Part shown: piece by piece, positions 51,734-60,447 of the stretch
Layout: every line of letters begins with the position of its first letter
How positions within the stretch are numbered: position 1 is the first letter of the stretch
Source: [Clostridium] citroniae WAL-17108
Lineage (GTDB): Bacteria > Bacillota > Clostridia > Lachnospirales > Lachnospiraceae
Assembly: GCF_000233455.1 (NCBI RefSeq)
Contig: NZ_JH376434.1
Span: forward strand, 38,787 to 102,786
Length of the DNA: 64,000 nucleotides
Reading direction: 5' to 3'
Translations under genes and position numbers: made by a program
The notes under the pieces: model-generated
What the model saw: only the letters and a program-made list of their open reading frames with translations
Databases searched by the model: none
Told to the model about the DNA's origin: nothing

Positions 51734-53644
51734 ATGATCCGTCTTTTATTTATTGTCCCGTATCCCGAGTTAAAAGATAAGGTAGAATACGTGGTTGCAC
51801 ATCATCCTGAGAGTCAACGGCTGAATGCGGATATCCGGGTGATGACAGTGGAGGATACGCTGGATGTTCCGGCTGACCAGTATGATGCGATCATTGCAAG
51901 GGGGTACTCGGCACTAAAAACATCTGCTAAATACACACAGATCCCTACGATAGGATTATCCATCTCAGGATATGATGTGGTGAGGGCCATTTCCGAATGC
52001 TGTGAGACCTACCATCCAAAAAAGATCGCAGTATGCGGATTCAGCGGGCAGATGTATGAGGTAAAGGATATCTGCCGTTTATTTAAGACAAGCGCGGAAG
52101 TCTATGCTCCCATCAATCCGGAGGAATTGCCCGCTACTCTGGAAAAAGCCAAAGCAGCGGGATGCGATGCCCTGATCGGCGGGTATTCAGCCAACATCCT
52201 GGCGCGGCAGTATAATATCCCGTCTGTTATAATACGGACAGGGGAGGATACGGTTTTGCAGACATTGGATGAGACTCTTCATACAGTGGACCAGATCCGC
52301 CAGGAACGGATCATTTCCCAGATGTATAAGACCATCATCTATTCATCCAAGGACGGTTTACTTTATGTGGATTCCGGGGGCGTAATCAAGGTGCGTAACC
52401 GGGTGGTGCGTCAGATGAATGGGGATATCAGCCTGATGAACCAGCCCCTAAAGCAGGTTCTTCCCTATCTTCATAAGATGTTCCTTTCCGTTGTTGCCAG
52501 CGGGCAGGGGGAAACAGGGCGGATCCTTGCTATTCCCGGAACCAAGGTTACCGTATCTGTGAGTTGTACGCCGGTCATTGCCAACAATGAAATGTCAGGA
52601 GTTATTTTCAATCTCTCTGACATTACTATGATCCAGGACCTGGAAAGCCAGATCCGGCGCAAGTTAAGCGAGCGGGGCTTCCAGGCCAAATATACCTTTG
52701 ATGACATCATTTATCAGAGCAGTATTATTCACAATACCATAGAGAACGCCAAACGGTATGCTGACTCTGATTCCAATGTCATCATTGTGGGGGAGACGGG
52801 AACGGGCAAGGAGCTGTTTGCCCAAAGCATCCACAACAGCAGCCAGCGTAAAAATGGACCCTTTGTAGCGATCAACTGCGCGGCCCTGCCTGAGAATCTG
52901 CTGGAAAGCGAACTGTTTGGATATGTGGAAGGCGCCTTTACCGGGACAAGCAAAGGCGGGAAAATAGGGCTTTTTGAGCTGGCCCATGGGGGAACTCTTT
53001 TTCTGGACGAGATTGGGGAGATATCCCTATCCATTCAGAGTAAGCTTTTAAGAGTACTGCAGGAGAGACAGGTGCGAAGGATCGGTGACAATAAAGTGAT
53101 TGATGTTAATGTGCGCATTATTTCCGCCACCAATAAGAGTATTGGAAAACTTTCCGAGCAGGGACTGTTCCGGAGAGATCTGATGTACCGTCTGGATGTG
53201 CTCCGCCTGTTCCTGCCGCCTCTTAGGATGCGGGAAAATGATGTGGAACTACTGTTTCTTCATCTGTTGAACGTGCACAGCAGGGAGAACCGCCTTCCGG
53301 TTCCCCGGCTGGAGACTGGGGCCCTTGCAACCCTTCACAATTATCCATTTATTGGGAATATACGGGAACTTAAGAATATAGTTGAACGTACCTGTGTGTT
53401 TAAGACTGGGGATTGTATTACAAAACAAAATCTTCAGGATGCCCTGTACCCACCGGACCTGGACGGGGGGCCGCTTCCTGCGCCTGCTCATTCTCTGCCG
53501 GACTCTCTTTCCCTGGATGAACCGGAGAGGCTGCGCACGGCTCTGAAGCAAAGCGGGGGAAGCCGGACGCAGGCGGCCAGGATCCTTGGCATGGACCGCT
53601 CTACTCTTTGGAGAAAGATGAAGAAATACGGATTGCAACAATGA
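51734..53644 (+). CDS. PrpR-type sigma-54-dependent activator 1
   Basis: The 636-residue protein has an N-terminal PrpR_N sensory domain (IVPYPELKDKVEYVV; ARGYSALKT), a PAS-like segment (about 200-300), and an AAA+ domain with Walker A GETGTGKE near 354 and Walker B GGTLFLDEIGE. The sigma-54 contact loop reads GAFTGT near 400 where GAFTGA is usual. A Fis-type HTH closes the protein (SRTQAARILGMDRSTLWRKMKK). It probably binds the TTGCAAC repeats and activates the sigma-54 promoters at 51.5 and 53.8 kb. Confidence 0.94.
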   Translation: MIRLLFIVPYPELKDKVEYVVAHHPESQRLNADIRVMTVEDTLDVPADQYDAIIARGYSALKTSAKYTQIPTIGLSISGYDVVRAISECCETYHPKKIAVCGFSGQMYEVKDICRLFKTSAEVYAPINPEELPATLEKAKAAGCDALIGGYSANILARQYNIPSVIIRTGEDTVLQTLDETLHTVDQIRQERIISQMYKTIIYSSKDGLLYVDSGGVIKVRNRVVRQMNGDISLMNQPLKQVLPYLHKMFLSVVASGQGETGRILAIPGTKVTVSVSCTPVIANNEMSGVIFNLSDITMIQDLESQIRRKLSERGFQAKYTFDDIIYQSSIIHNTIENAKRYADSDSNVIIVGETGTGKELFAQSIHNSSQRKNGPFVAINCAALPENLLESELFGYVEGAFTGTSKGGKIGLFELAHGGTLFLDEIGEISLSIQSKLLRVLQERQVRRIGDNKVIDVNVRIISATNKSIGKLSEQGLFRRDLMYRLDVLRLFLPPLRMRENDVELLFLHLLNVHSRENRLPVPRLETGALATLHNYPFIGNIRELKNIVERTCVFKTGDCITKQNLQDALYPPDLDGGPLPAPAHSLPDSLSLDEPERLRTALKQSGGSRTQAARILGMDRSTLWRKMKKYGLQQ

Positions 53645-53671
53645 TGCGTTGCGATTTAAAACAATTGCAAC
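53632..53671 (+). promoter_or_regulatory. Enhancer-like TTGCAAC sites upstream of the permease operon
   Basis: ATTGCAAC (53632-53639) with GTTGCGAT (53648-53655) forms an inverted repeat with one mismatch. ATTGCAAC recurs at 53664-53671. They lie 130-155 nt upstream of the -12 element at 53798. The same motif family occurs upstream of activator 1 itself. Confidence 0.72.
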
Positions 53672-53783
53672 AAATATTGGGGAATATTTAAAATTGGGAC
53701 CAATGATTTGGGGATAGGAAAAAACGCAGATTTGTATGTATTTTAGCGGAGTTTTTTCCTGCCCCCATGTTTGATTGACTGAT

Positions 53784-53800
53784 TTGGCACATTAATTGCT
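53784..53800 (+). promoter_or_regulatory. Sigma-54 promoter of the KdgT-like operon
   Basis: TTGGCACATTAATTGCT matches the -24/-12 consensus, with GG and GC 10 nt apart. The predicted start gives a leader of about 45 nt to the permease ATG at 53857. Confidence 0.9.
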
Positions 53801-53856
53801 GTATATGTGGTTAGCATGTGAGACAGAATGCAATAACCACAAAGGAGAGATGAGGT

Positions 53857-54813
53857 ATGAAGATTTGTGCAACAATGAAAAAGTTTCCGGGGGGAATGAT
53901 GGTAATACCGCTGTTGCTGGGGTGTGTGATCAACACGTTTATACCGCAGGTGTTGGAAATCGGGGGATTTACAACCGGGCTTTTCAAAAACGGAACATCG
54001 GCACTGGTAGGACTGTTTATCCTGTGCAGCGGTGCAACCATCAGTTTTAAGCAGGCTGGTATGCCCCTTTACAAGGGTGCTGTCCTGACCGCACTAAAGT
54101 ATATAATCGGTGTGTTGATCGGCTGGGGGCTGAACAGGGTGTTTGGGCCAGCCGGAATACTGGGGTTGACTCCATTGGCAGTTATTACGGCAGTTACCAA
54201 CTCTAATGGTGCGATCTATACCGCTCTTGCAAAGGAATTCGGCGATTCCACGGATGTGGGAGCAATCGCGATCCTGTCCTTAAACGATGGACCGTTTTTG
54301 ACAATGATCGCCCTTGGTGCAACCGGATTGGCAGAAATTCCGCTGATATCCATCATTGCTGTGATTGTACCCCTTTTTATCGGTATGTTTTTGGGAAATG
54401 CAGATGAGGAGTTTAAGATGCTTCTGACAAACGGACTTGCTATGCTGCTGCCGTTTAATGGATTTGTACTGGGCGCTAACATGAGCCTTATGTCAATCGT
54501 AAAGGCAGGTGCAGGCGGTATTGTCCTGGGACTTGTGACCGTTGTATGTACCGGTGTCCTGACCTATTACATCTACAGTGCGATCCGCCGCAAACCGGAT
54601 CCCATGGGTATGGCTATTGGAACCACTGGCGGAAATGCAGTTGCAGTGCCGGCCTCTGTTGCAATGGCGGATCCATCCCTGAATCCTGTTGTGGAAGTGG
54701 CGACTGCCCAGGTTGCGGCATCTGTAGTTGTCAGCGCGATCCTAACTCCGCTGCTGACAGGGTATTTTTATAAAAAGGCACAAAAAAAACAAGCTGAGAC
54801 AAGTGATAAGTAA
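53857..54813 (+). CDS. 2-keto-3-deoxygluconate permease family transporter (KdgT)
   Basis: The 318-residue protein has about ten helices and KdgT features: MKKFPGGMMVIPLLLGCVINTFIP, GTSALVGLFILCSGATISF, TNSNGAIYTALAKEFGD and GTTGGNAVAVPASVA. KdgT is an H+ symporter for 2-keto-3-deoxygluconate, a product of pectin breakdown. The true substrate here may be another sugar acid. It is first in a sigma-54 operon, 11 nt before the amidohydrolase. Confidence 0.92.
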   Translation: MKICATMKKFPGGMMVIPLLLGCVINTFIPQVLEIGGFTTGLFKNGTSALVGLFILCSGATISFKQAGMPLYKGAVLTALKYIIGVLIGWGLNRVFGPAGILGLTPLAVITAVTNSNGAIYTALAKEFGDSTDVGAIAILSLNDGPFLTMIALGATGLAEIPLISIIAVIVPLFIGMFLGNADEEFKMLLTNGLAMLLPFNGFVLGANMSLMSIVKAGAGGIVLGLVTVVCTGVLTYYIYSAIRRKPDPMGMAIGTTGGNAVAVPASVAMADPSLNPVVEVATAQVAASVVVSAILTPLLTGYFYKKAQKKQAETSDK

Positions 54814-54824
54814 GGAGCCGGATT

Positions 54825-55982
54825 ATGGAACGATTATTAATAAAAGCAGGGACGATCATTAAAGGACAGGATTTAACTGAGGTAAAAAATGGTGCCGTAT
54901 TAGTGGAAGACGGCAAAATCTCAAAAATTTATGAGCAGGTTACGGACGTAGAGGGACTGGAAGACGCGGTTACTATGGATGTGGGAGATAAGACTCTTAT
55001 TCCCGGCATGATCGACTGCCACAATCACCTGGCCCTGGACGCCAGGATACCTAATCATCTGGTAAAGATGAGCGACTGTGAGGCGGAGCAGACATTGAGG
55101 GCAGTAAAAACCATGCATGACGACCTTCATGCCGGAGTCACTACGGCCAGATGCCTTGGAGACAAATATTACATTGATGTGACCTGCCGCCAGGCCCAGA
55201 GGGAAGGAAGGTTGGAGGGGCCAAGGCTGGTAGTCAGCGGAATTGGGATGAGAAGTCTTCACGGCCATGGTTACGTGGGCATGCCTCACTGCGGTGCGGA
55301 AGACTTTAGAAAGACATCCAGGGAAAATATTGCCAGAGGGGTGGATTTTCTTAAAGTCTTTATGACAAAGGTGATCAATGCCACACCATTCATCTATCAC
55401 TTTATCACCCCGGAGGAGCTTCGGGCAGTGGTTGAGGAGGCAAAGAGCGTAAATATAACCACGGCATGCCATTGTTCCGGAGGTCAGGGGCTGGATGACT
55501 GCCTTACGGCGGGAATTGACTGTCTGGAGCATGTGTACTACATAACAAAGGAACAGGTAGAGCGGGTCAAGAAGATGGACCGGTGGGTGGTGTATACACC
55601 CAGTTATGCGCTGAATGACGATTTGCTGTTCAAGTTTTCGCCACATGACAAGGAGGGAAGCCTGAGAGAAAAAGAAATCATCTGCGGTTGTCTGTCAGAG
55701 GCCATTGCAGGCGGATTAAAGTTTGGAATCGGTACAGACGGGCTTCACGGCGGCCTTGCCAGGGAGGCCCAGTACATTGCACAGTTGGGAGCAAGCAACA
55801 GGAATGTGCTTGCAGGCGTTACCACCCAGGCAGCTAAGCTCTGTGGAGTGGACCAGATCACAGGTGCGGTCAAGGAAGGACTAGCTGCGGATCTGGTGAT
55901 TGTGGACGGCAATCCTCTGGAAGATATAAAGGCCCTTTCCAGGGTAGAGCATGTGATCCAGGGTGGAAATGTAATTCGATAA
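54825..55982 (+). CDS. Metal-dependent amidohydrolase (imidazolonepropionase-like)
   Basis: The 385-residue TIM-barrel hydrolase has the HxH metal pair in DCHNHLA (near 65), a likely carbamylated Lys in VDFLKVFMTKV, metal His in TACHCSGG and LEHVYY, and catalytic Asp in GIGTDGLHGG. Family members cleave amide, lactone or ring C-N bonds. Within an acid-sugar operon it may open a lactone or deacylate the imported compound. There is no signal peptide. Confidence 0.85.
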   Translation: MERLLIKAGTIIKGQDLTEVKNGAVLVEDGKISKIYEQVTDVEGLEDAVTMDVGDKTLIPGMIDCHNHLALDARIPNHLVKMSDCEAEQTLRAVKTMHDDLHAGVTTARCLGDKYYIDVTCRQAQREGRLEGPRLVVSGIGMRSLHGHGYVGMPHCGAEDFRKTSRENIARGVDFLKVFMTKVINATPFIYHFITPEELRAVVEEAKSVNITTACHCSGGQGLDDCLTAGIDCLEHVYYITKEQVERVKKMDRWVVYTPSYALNDDLLFKFSPHDKEGSLREKEIICGCLSEAIAGGLKFGIGTDGLHGGLAREAQYIAQLGASNRNVLAGVTTQAAKLCGVDQITGAVKEGLAADLVIVDGNPLEDIKALSRVEHVIQGGNVIR

Positions 55983-56022
55983 TAAAAAACTCACATTCAG
56001 GATGTAAAGGAGACTTATCAGT

Positions 56023-57393
56023 ATGGATTATACAAATTTAATCAACAACACAACCGGAAAAACCTCCAAGGTAGGCATTATCGGCGCCACCCGCGGCTAT
56101 GGCTACACGCTGCTTGCCCAGATCCCCAAGGTAAAGCATATGGATTTAAGGGTTATCTGTTCCCGGCATCCAGAGGAGTGCCTGGAGGTGTTAAAGGAAA
56201 TCGGGTATGATGAGGACCAGATCATTTTCTGTGAGGGAAAGCCTGAGATCGAACAGGCGCCCAAGGAGGCTATCCTTATAGTCAGTGATTACCGCCTTGT
56301 GATGGAATGCGGAATCACTGCCCTTGTGGAGTGTACGGGAAATACGGCGGTCAGCTCTGACGCAGCCCTTGCAGCCCTTCGGGCAGGAGTTAATGTGTAT
56401 ATGGTTTCCAAGGAAACAGACAGTGTGTGCGGCCCCCTTTTGAACCAGGTGGCTGCAGAACATGGTGCGGTGTATGCACTGGTCAATGGCGACCAGCCCC
56501 GCAACCTTCTGGACCTCTATTCCTGGGCCATGCTTTTGGGCCTGGAGGTAGTGGCGGCCGGGAAGTCCAGCGAATATGATTTTGTGTGGGACAGGGAGAC
56601 AGGGGAATTTACCTGCACGGATGGAAGCGGTGTTGTGGAGAAGATACCGCAGATGCAGGACTGCTGGTATTATAATGGCGTGGAAACACTGGATCAGCGC
56701 CGCAGCATACTGGAGAAATACACAGGAGTTATCTCCGCTGACCTTTGCGAGATGAACCTGGTTTCCAATATTACCGGACTTGTGCCCTCCTCTCCGTTTT
56801 TAAGCTATCCTGTGGCCAAGACCAGCGAACTGGCCAACATTTTCATTCCCGAGGAAGATGGAGGAATCCTTAAGAAGACAGGAGTAGTGGATGTGTTCTA
56901 CAACCTGAGGGGTAAGGATGAGGCCAGCTTCTGCGGCGGAGAGTTCATTATTGTCAGGTGCGAAAACGAAAAAATGTGGGAGATCCTTAAGAGTAAAGGT
57001 CATGTGATGAGCAGAAACGACAAATACGTATGCATCTATTATCCATACCACTATATGGGCCTTGAGACTCCCATATCCATTCTCCTGGGAGACCTTATGG
57101 GGATCGGGACCCATCCTGAGTGCCGCCAGGTATCTGTTCTGGCCGGTGTTGCTGAGCGGGATCTGCCAAAGGGCACCCAGCTTACGGTACAGGGCCATCA
57201 CCATGCAATCGATGGCCTGATTCCTGAACTTTTGGAAAGAACATCCGGCCAGGACCTTGCTCCGTTTTACCTGCTAAACGGAACAACCCTGCTCAGGGAT
57301 GTAAAAAAGGGCGACCCCATCACCCTTGAGGATGTGGATCTGGCAGGTTTGGAGACATATAAGCTGTATGCCCAGGGTCTGGAAATCAAGTAG
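56023..57393 (+). CDS. NAD(P)-dependent oxidoreductase with C-terminal SAF domain
   Basis: The 456-residue protein has an N-terminal Rossmann fold (KVGIIGATRGYGYTLLAQI), a homoserine-dehydrogenase-like middle (VECTGNTAVSSDAALAALRAGVNVYMVSKET) and a C-terminal SAF domain (VLAGVAERDLPKGTQLTVQG...LLRDVKKGDPITLEDVDL). Its substrate is unknown. In this operon it could supply the oxidation that DenD or LtnD performs in known tetronate pathways. That is inference from context. Confidence 0.8.
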   Translation: MDYTNLINNTTGKTSKVGIIGATRGYGYTLLAQIPKVKHMDLRVICSRHPEECLEVLKEIGYDEDQIIFCEGKPEIEQAPKEAILIVSDYRLVMECGITALVECTGNTAVSSDAALAALRAGVNVYMVSKETDSVCGPLLNQVAAEHGAVYALVNGDQPRNLLDLYSWAMLLGLEVVAAGKSSEYDFVWDRETGEFTCTDGSGVVEKIPQMQDCWYYNGVETLDQRRSILEKYTGVISADLCEMNLVSNITGLVPSSPFLSYPVAKTSELANIFIPEEDGGILKKTGVVDVFYNLRGKDEASFCGGEFIIVRCENEKMWEILKSKGHVMSRNDKYVCIYYPYHYMGLETPISILLGDLMGIGTHPECRQVSVLAGVAERDLPKGTQLTVQGHHHAIDGLIPELLERTSGQDLAPFYLLNGTTLLRDVKKGDPITLEDVDLAGLETYKLYAQGLEIK

Positions 57394-57434
57394 AACAGGG
57401 AAGATAGAACATATATAACAAAATAAGCTGAGTT

Positions 57435-57503
57435 AAAACAACCCGGCAGTAAGGTCTAAGAGATCACCTTTAGGAGATCGTACCTTACTGCCGGGTTGTT
57501 TTT
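57435..57503. terminator. Bidirectional intrinsic terminator
   Basis: AAAACAACCCGGCAGTAAGG pairs perfectly with CCTTACTGCCGGGTTGTTTT around a loop holding an AGATC...GATC inner pair, and T-runs follow on both strands. It lies between convergent operons. Confidence 0.93.
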
Positions 57504-57505
57504 AA

Positions 57506-59989
57506 TTATGATACTTCCCGCAAAATTGCTTTTTTAAGCCTGAGAACTGAGAATGAATAGGCCGGAGCCTGGTAGGTAAATGTGTCCGCCCCATTGTCAA
57601 AGGTGCGGGTTACAGGGGAGACTTTCAGGGGCTCCTCAAGCGAATTTGTATCCTTTGGGCAACCGGTCAACAGCTCTGCCTCGTATATTGCCTGGATGGC
57701 GCAGTCCAGGCAGATCTCCACCGCCTCATGGGTCTTGTCAAAATTTACGATCTTTACATAGATATAGGTGTCATCCTCAGACGCAAGTTCAGCAATCATG
57801 GGATAGGGAACCATCTCAGCTGTCTGTACCAGCAGGCCGTTGAGGTAGCAGTCAAATCCCCCATGTCTTGTGACTACCTGGAAATGGTTGTATTCCCCGT
57901 AGCGTATGGGAAGGGGGATGGTTGAACCGAAGCAGCTGTAATTAAAACGGTTGACGGATGCAAACCGTCCCTGCCCCTGTTTGATGGACCATACATACCG
58001 GTCTGTATAAACAGGGTTCCAGGATGTATAAAAGGGATCGGTCTCATCCCTGGAGAACAGCATGGGAGTGCTGTGGGCCCATACGGCGATATCGATCTCC
58101 TGGTCCGGTGATAATAGCAGCACCTCCAGATCATAGGTGCAGTGTGATGTTTCTTCCTCCCCAAAGGTGACAAAGGCGGTATGCGGGGGGATATGCCCCA
58201 TGTTGGGATAACCCTCCAGCTGGTCTGTGTAATCGGAGGTAAGCTCCAGGGAGCCATCCTCATGGTGCGTCACGCTGCCAATGATCCCATGGGAGAAACC
58301 AGCAGGGCGCCCGTCCACCTTTACATTCCGTACCCGCGTGCCTTCCTGGTAGGCAATGAGACCATTCAGACCTTCCGGTTCCGGGTAACCGTTTTTAACG
58401 TCCGACCGGGTACATAACAGCCTTTGGCCATGGCTTTTGGAAAGCATGGACAGGGCGTGGTAAAAGGGGATTCCGTAGCAGGCATGATTGTTAAAGGCGA
58501 TCAGGTTGGGATACCATGCAGTATAATCCACGTTCTGGAACAGGGGCGCGTAGGCTGTGAGCCGGACAATGTCCTGATTTTTTTCAGCGTCCATGAGATA
58601 CATGGTCTCTGCCAGGGCTGACTTCAGGTTGCCGATATCCAGTCCGCTGGTGACCGCATATTCCCCAATGAATATTTCAGGTCCGTTCCTGTGGTAATCA
58701 CAGTATTTTTTGGCAGCGGTCACAAATGTGTCTGCCGTGCTGTACAGGTGTTCATCCACGATCTGGGTGGGAAGTCCCAGCTTTTCCGTGTGGGTGTTGG
58801 ATATCAGTTTCAATTGGGGGTAACGCTGGTGGATCGCATGATAAAATTTCTCGTACCTGGAAAAGTATACTTCCCTGTCATTTTCATTTCCGATTTCCAG
58901 GTAAGTTAGCTTAAACGGCTCCGGGTGGCCTGCCTGGGCGCGCAGTCTGCCCCACCTGCTGCGGGCAGGGGCGATAGCGTAGTCAATGGCGTCAAAGGCT
59001 TCCCGGATCCATTGTTCCAGCTCCTCCCCCTCAAAGAACTCTGGTTTTCTTCCCTGGCAGGTAAGGCCGCAGTTGACCACGTACATGGGTTCTAAGTCCA
59101 GATCCTCGCAGATCTGCAGGTATTCATGGTATCCCAGGCCATTGGTGGTGCGGTAATGCCACATCAGGTTGTGGCTGGGGCGTTCCCATACAGGGCCGAT
59201 CATATGGGGGAAGCGGATCGCGGTTTCCTTGGTAAAGCCTTCCACAATACATCCTCCGGGAAAACGCAGGAATCTGGAATGGGTATTCTTAAGCATTTCC
59301 ATCAGGTCTTTTCTCATTCCGTGTCCCTTGTAGGTATCCCGCGGCATCAGGGAGATAAAGCCGATCATCAGGGTTCCCCCGCTGTCGGATCTCAGTGTGA
59401 AACGGGCATCCGGATCCGTCTGGTCAGGGCAGAGGGAAAGATCAAAGCGGGTGTATTCAGGCGCATCTATATCCAGGGATTCCCTGGCATAGACATGGCA
59501 GTCTGCGGATTCCAGATTGACGGACAGCTTTACCCTGCCTTTGGCAAACAGGTAAAGATCATAAGATTGCCCCTGAACCAGAGACAGGCCCCGAAAACCG
59601 ATGTTGGTTACAGAACCTCCTGGTTCAAATGTCAGGCCCAGGGCTGCCAGCCTGTTTGCGTTTAACCTGTCCTCAACATTCAATTCCATGGAGACACCGT
59701 GGGCGTACCAGGCCGGAACAGGGGTTTTTTCAATCCCTTCCAGCCAGCGCTCTAAGCCTTCTCCGTTATTAAACTGGTCCCTCCATCCCTCAGGTGTTAC
59801 AAATCCATAGGTTCCCTTAAGGGGTTCACAACGTTTGGGAAGGATGGAATCTTCAAATGCCCGGTTGCGGAGCATTTCCGGGTAAAGCCCCCCGTCCCCT
59901 GAATGGTTGATATCCTCGAAAAAAAGCCCATAAAAGTCCGGCGCTGTGTCAAACAGTGCCTTTTTTGTACAAATCTTGATAGAACTCAT
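57506..59989 (-). CDS. GH51 alpha-L-arabinofuranosidase
   Basis: The start at MSSIKICTKK (59989) has AGGAGCG upstream; the frame is open to 60139, but that would begin upstream of the sigma-54 promoter at 60060. The 827-residue protein has an N-terminal beta/CBM-like region, then the GH51 barrel with acid/base Glu in LEIGNENDREVY and nucleophile Glu in IFIGEYAVTSG, and the C-terminal arabinofuranosidase domain. It removes arabinofuranosyl groups from pectic or xylan side chains. There is no signal peptide from this start, so it acts on imported oligosaccharide. Confidence 0.93.
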   Translation of the reverse strand: MSSIKICTKKALFDTAPDFYGLFFEDINHSGDGGLYPEMLRNRAFEDSILPKRCEPLKGTYGFVTPEGWRDQFNNGEGLERWLEGIEKTPVPAWYAHGVSMELNVEDRLNANRLAALGLTFEPGGSVTNIGFRGLSLVQGQSYDLYLFAKGRVKLSVNLESADCHVYARESLDIDAPEYTRFDLSLCPDQTDPDARFTLRSDSGGTLMIGFISLMPRDTYKGHGMRKDLMEMLKNTHSRFLRFPGGCIVEGFTKETAIRFPHMIGPVWERPSHNLMWHYRTTNGLGYHEYLQICEDLDLEPMYVVNCGLTCQGRKPEFFEGEELEQWIREAFDAIDYAIAPARSRWGRLRAQAGHPEPFKLTYLEIGNENDREVYFSRYEKFYHAIHQRYPQLKLISNTHTEKLGLPTQIVDEHLYSTADTFVTAAKKYCDYHRNGPEIFIGEYAVTSGLDIGNLKSALAETMYLMDAEKNQDIVRLTAYAPLFQNVDYTAWYPNLIAFNNHACYGIPFYHALSMLSKSHGQRLLCTRSDVKNGYPEPEGLNGLIAYQEGTRVRNVKVDGRPAGFSHGIIGSVTHHEDGSLELTSDYTDQLEGYPNMGHIPPHTAFVTFGEEETSHCTYDLEVLLLSPDQEIDIAVWAHSTPMLFSRDETDPFYTSWNPVYTDRYVWSIKQGQGRFASVNRFNYSCFGSTIPLPIRYGEYNHFQVVTRHGGFDCYLNGLLVQTAEMVPYPMIAELASEDDTYIYVKIVNFDKTHEAVEICLDCAIQAIYEAELLTGCPKDTNSLEEPLKVSPVTRTFDNGADTFTYQAPAYSFSVLRLKKAILREVS

Positions 59990-60059
59990 TGTGGTCACGC
60001 TCCTTACTGTTGGTATGCTGCCTGAAAACAGGTTTTTGTTACGTATGATAAGTAATGAA

Positions 60060-60076
60060 AGCAAAATCAATGCCAA
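60060..60076 (-). promoter_or_regulatory. Sigma-54 promoter of the GH51 gene
   Basis: On the minus strand: TTGGCATTGATTTTGCT, with GG and GC 10 nt apart. It gives a leader of about 60 nt to the ATG at 59989 and rules out the longer upstream frame. Confidence 0.85.
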
Positions 60077-60162
60077 ACGTAAAAAGGCTGTGATACCGGC
60101 AGCATTTGCATAAAAACCCCCTTTTGTTTTCATGGCCAAGTGTTACATGGTCTGTTCATTGC

Positions 60163-60187
60163 GTTCGGGCGTTGCAACGGTTTGAAC
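60163..60187. promoter_or_regulatory. Central enhancer palindrome between divergent sigma-54 promoters
   Basis: CGTTGCAACG (60170-60179) is a perfect 10-bp palindrome flanked by GTTC (60163-60166) and GAAC (60184-60187). Its centre is 113 nt from the minus-strand -12 GC and 112 nt from the plus-strand -12 GC. The remainder of the 59990-60447 gap holds the two promoters and an AT-rich leader. Confidence 0.75.
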
Positions 60188-60271
60188 ATGCCGGGATACC
60201 CTTTCTCGTATTTATGTGCCTTAAAGGCGGTAAAAACGTGATAGGAAAGGATAGGATCCTTCAGATTTGCA

Positions 60272-60288
60272 TTGGCATGATATTTGCG
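60272..60288 (+). promoter_or_regulatory. Sigma-54 promoter of the AEC-pseudogene/DUF624/activator-2 operon
   Basis: TTGGCATGATATTTGCG, with GG (60274) and GC (60286) 10 nt apart. The expected transcript starts near 60299 and has a leader of about 150 nt before the pseudogene. Confidence 0.83.
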
Positions 60289-60447
60289 AGAATATAAACC
60301 ATAGAACGAGATGAGCAGAACTTAGAGAGAAGTGTATGAGAGATGTATATTATATAGAGAGTGGTCATTGCAATGTGGCAAAAGGTTCTGACATTGCATG
60401 AGATGAACCATTGTGATAAAATTCAGAAAGATGTGAGAAAATTTGCT

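Noticed and set aside
54921..55646. 241-codon frame antisense to the amidohydrolase gene
   Set aside because: The sense frame has metal-ligand motifs and operon context; the antisense frame has none.
59990..60139. N-terminal membrane anchor of the arabinofuranosidase
   Set aside because: The sigma-54 promoter lies inside this stretch, and the ribosome-binding site supports the start at 59989.
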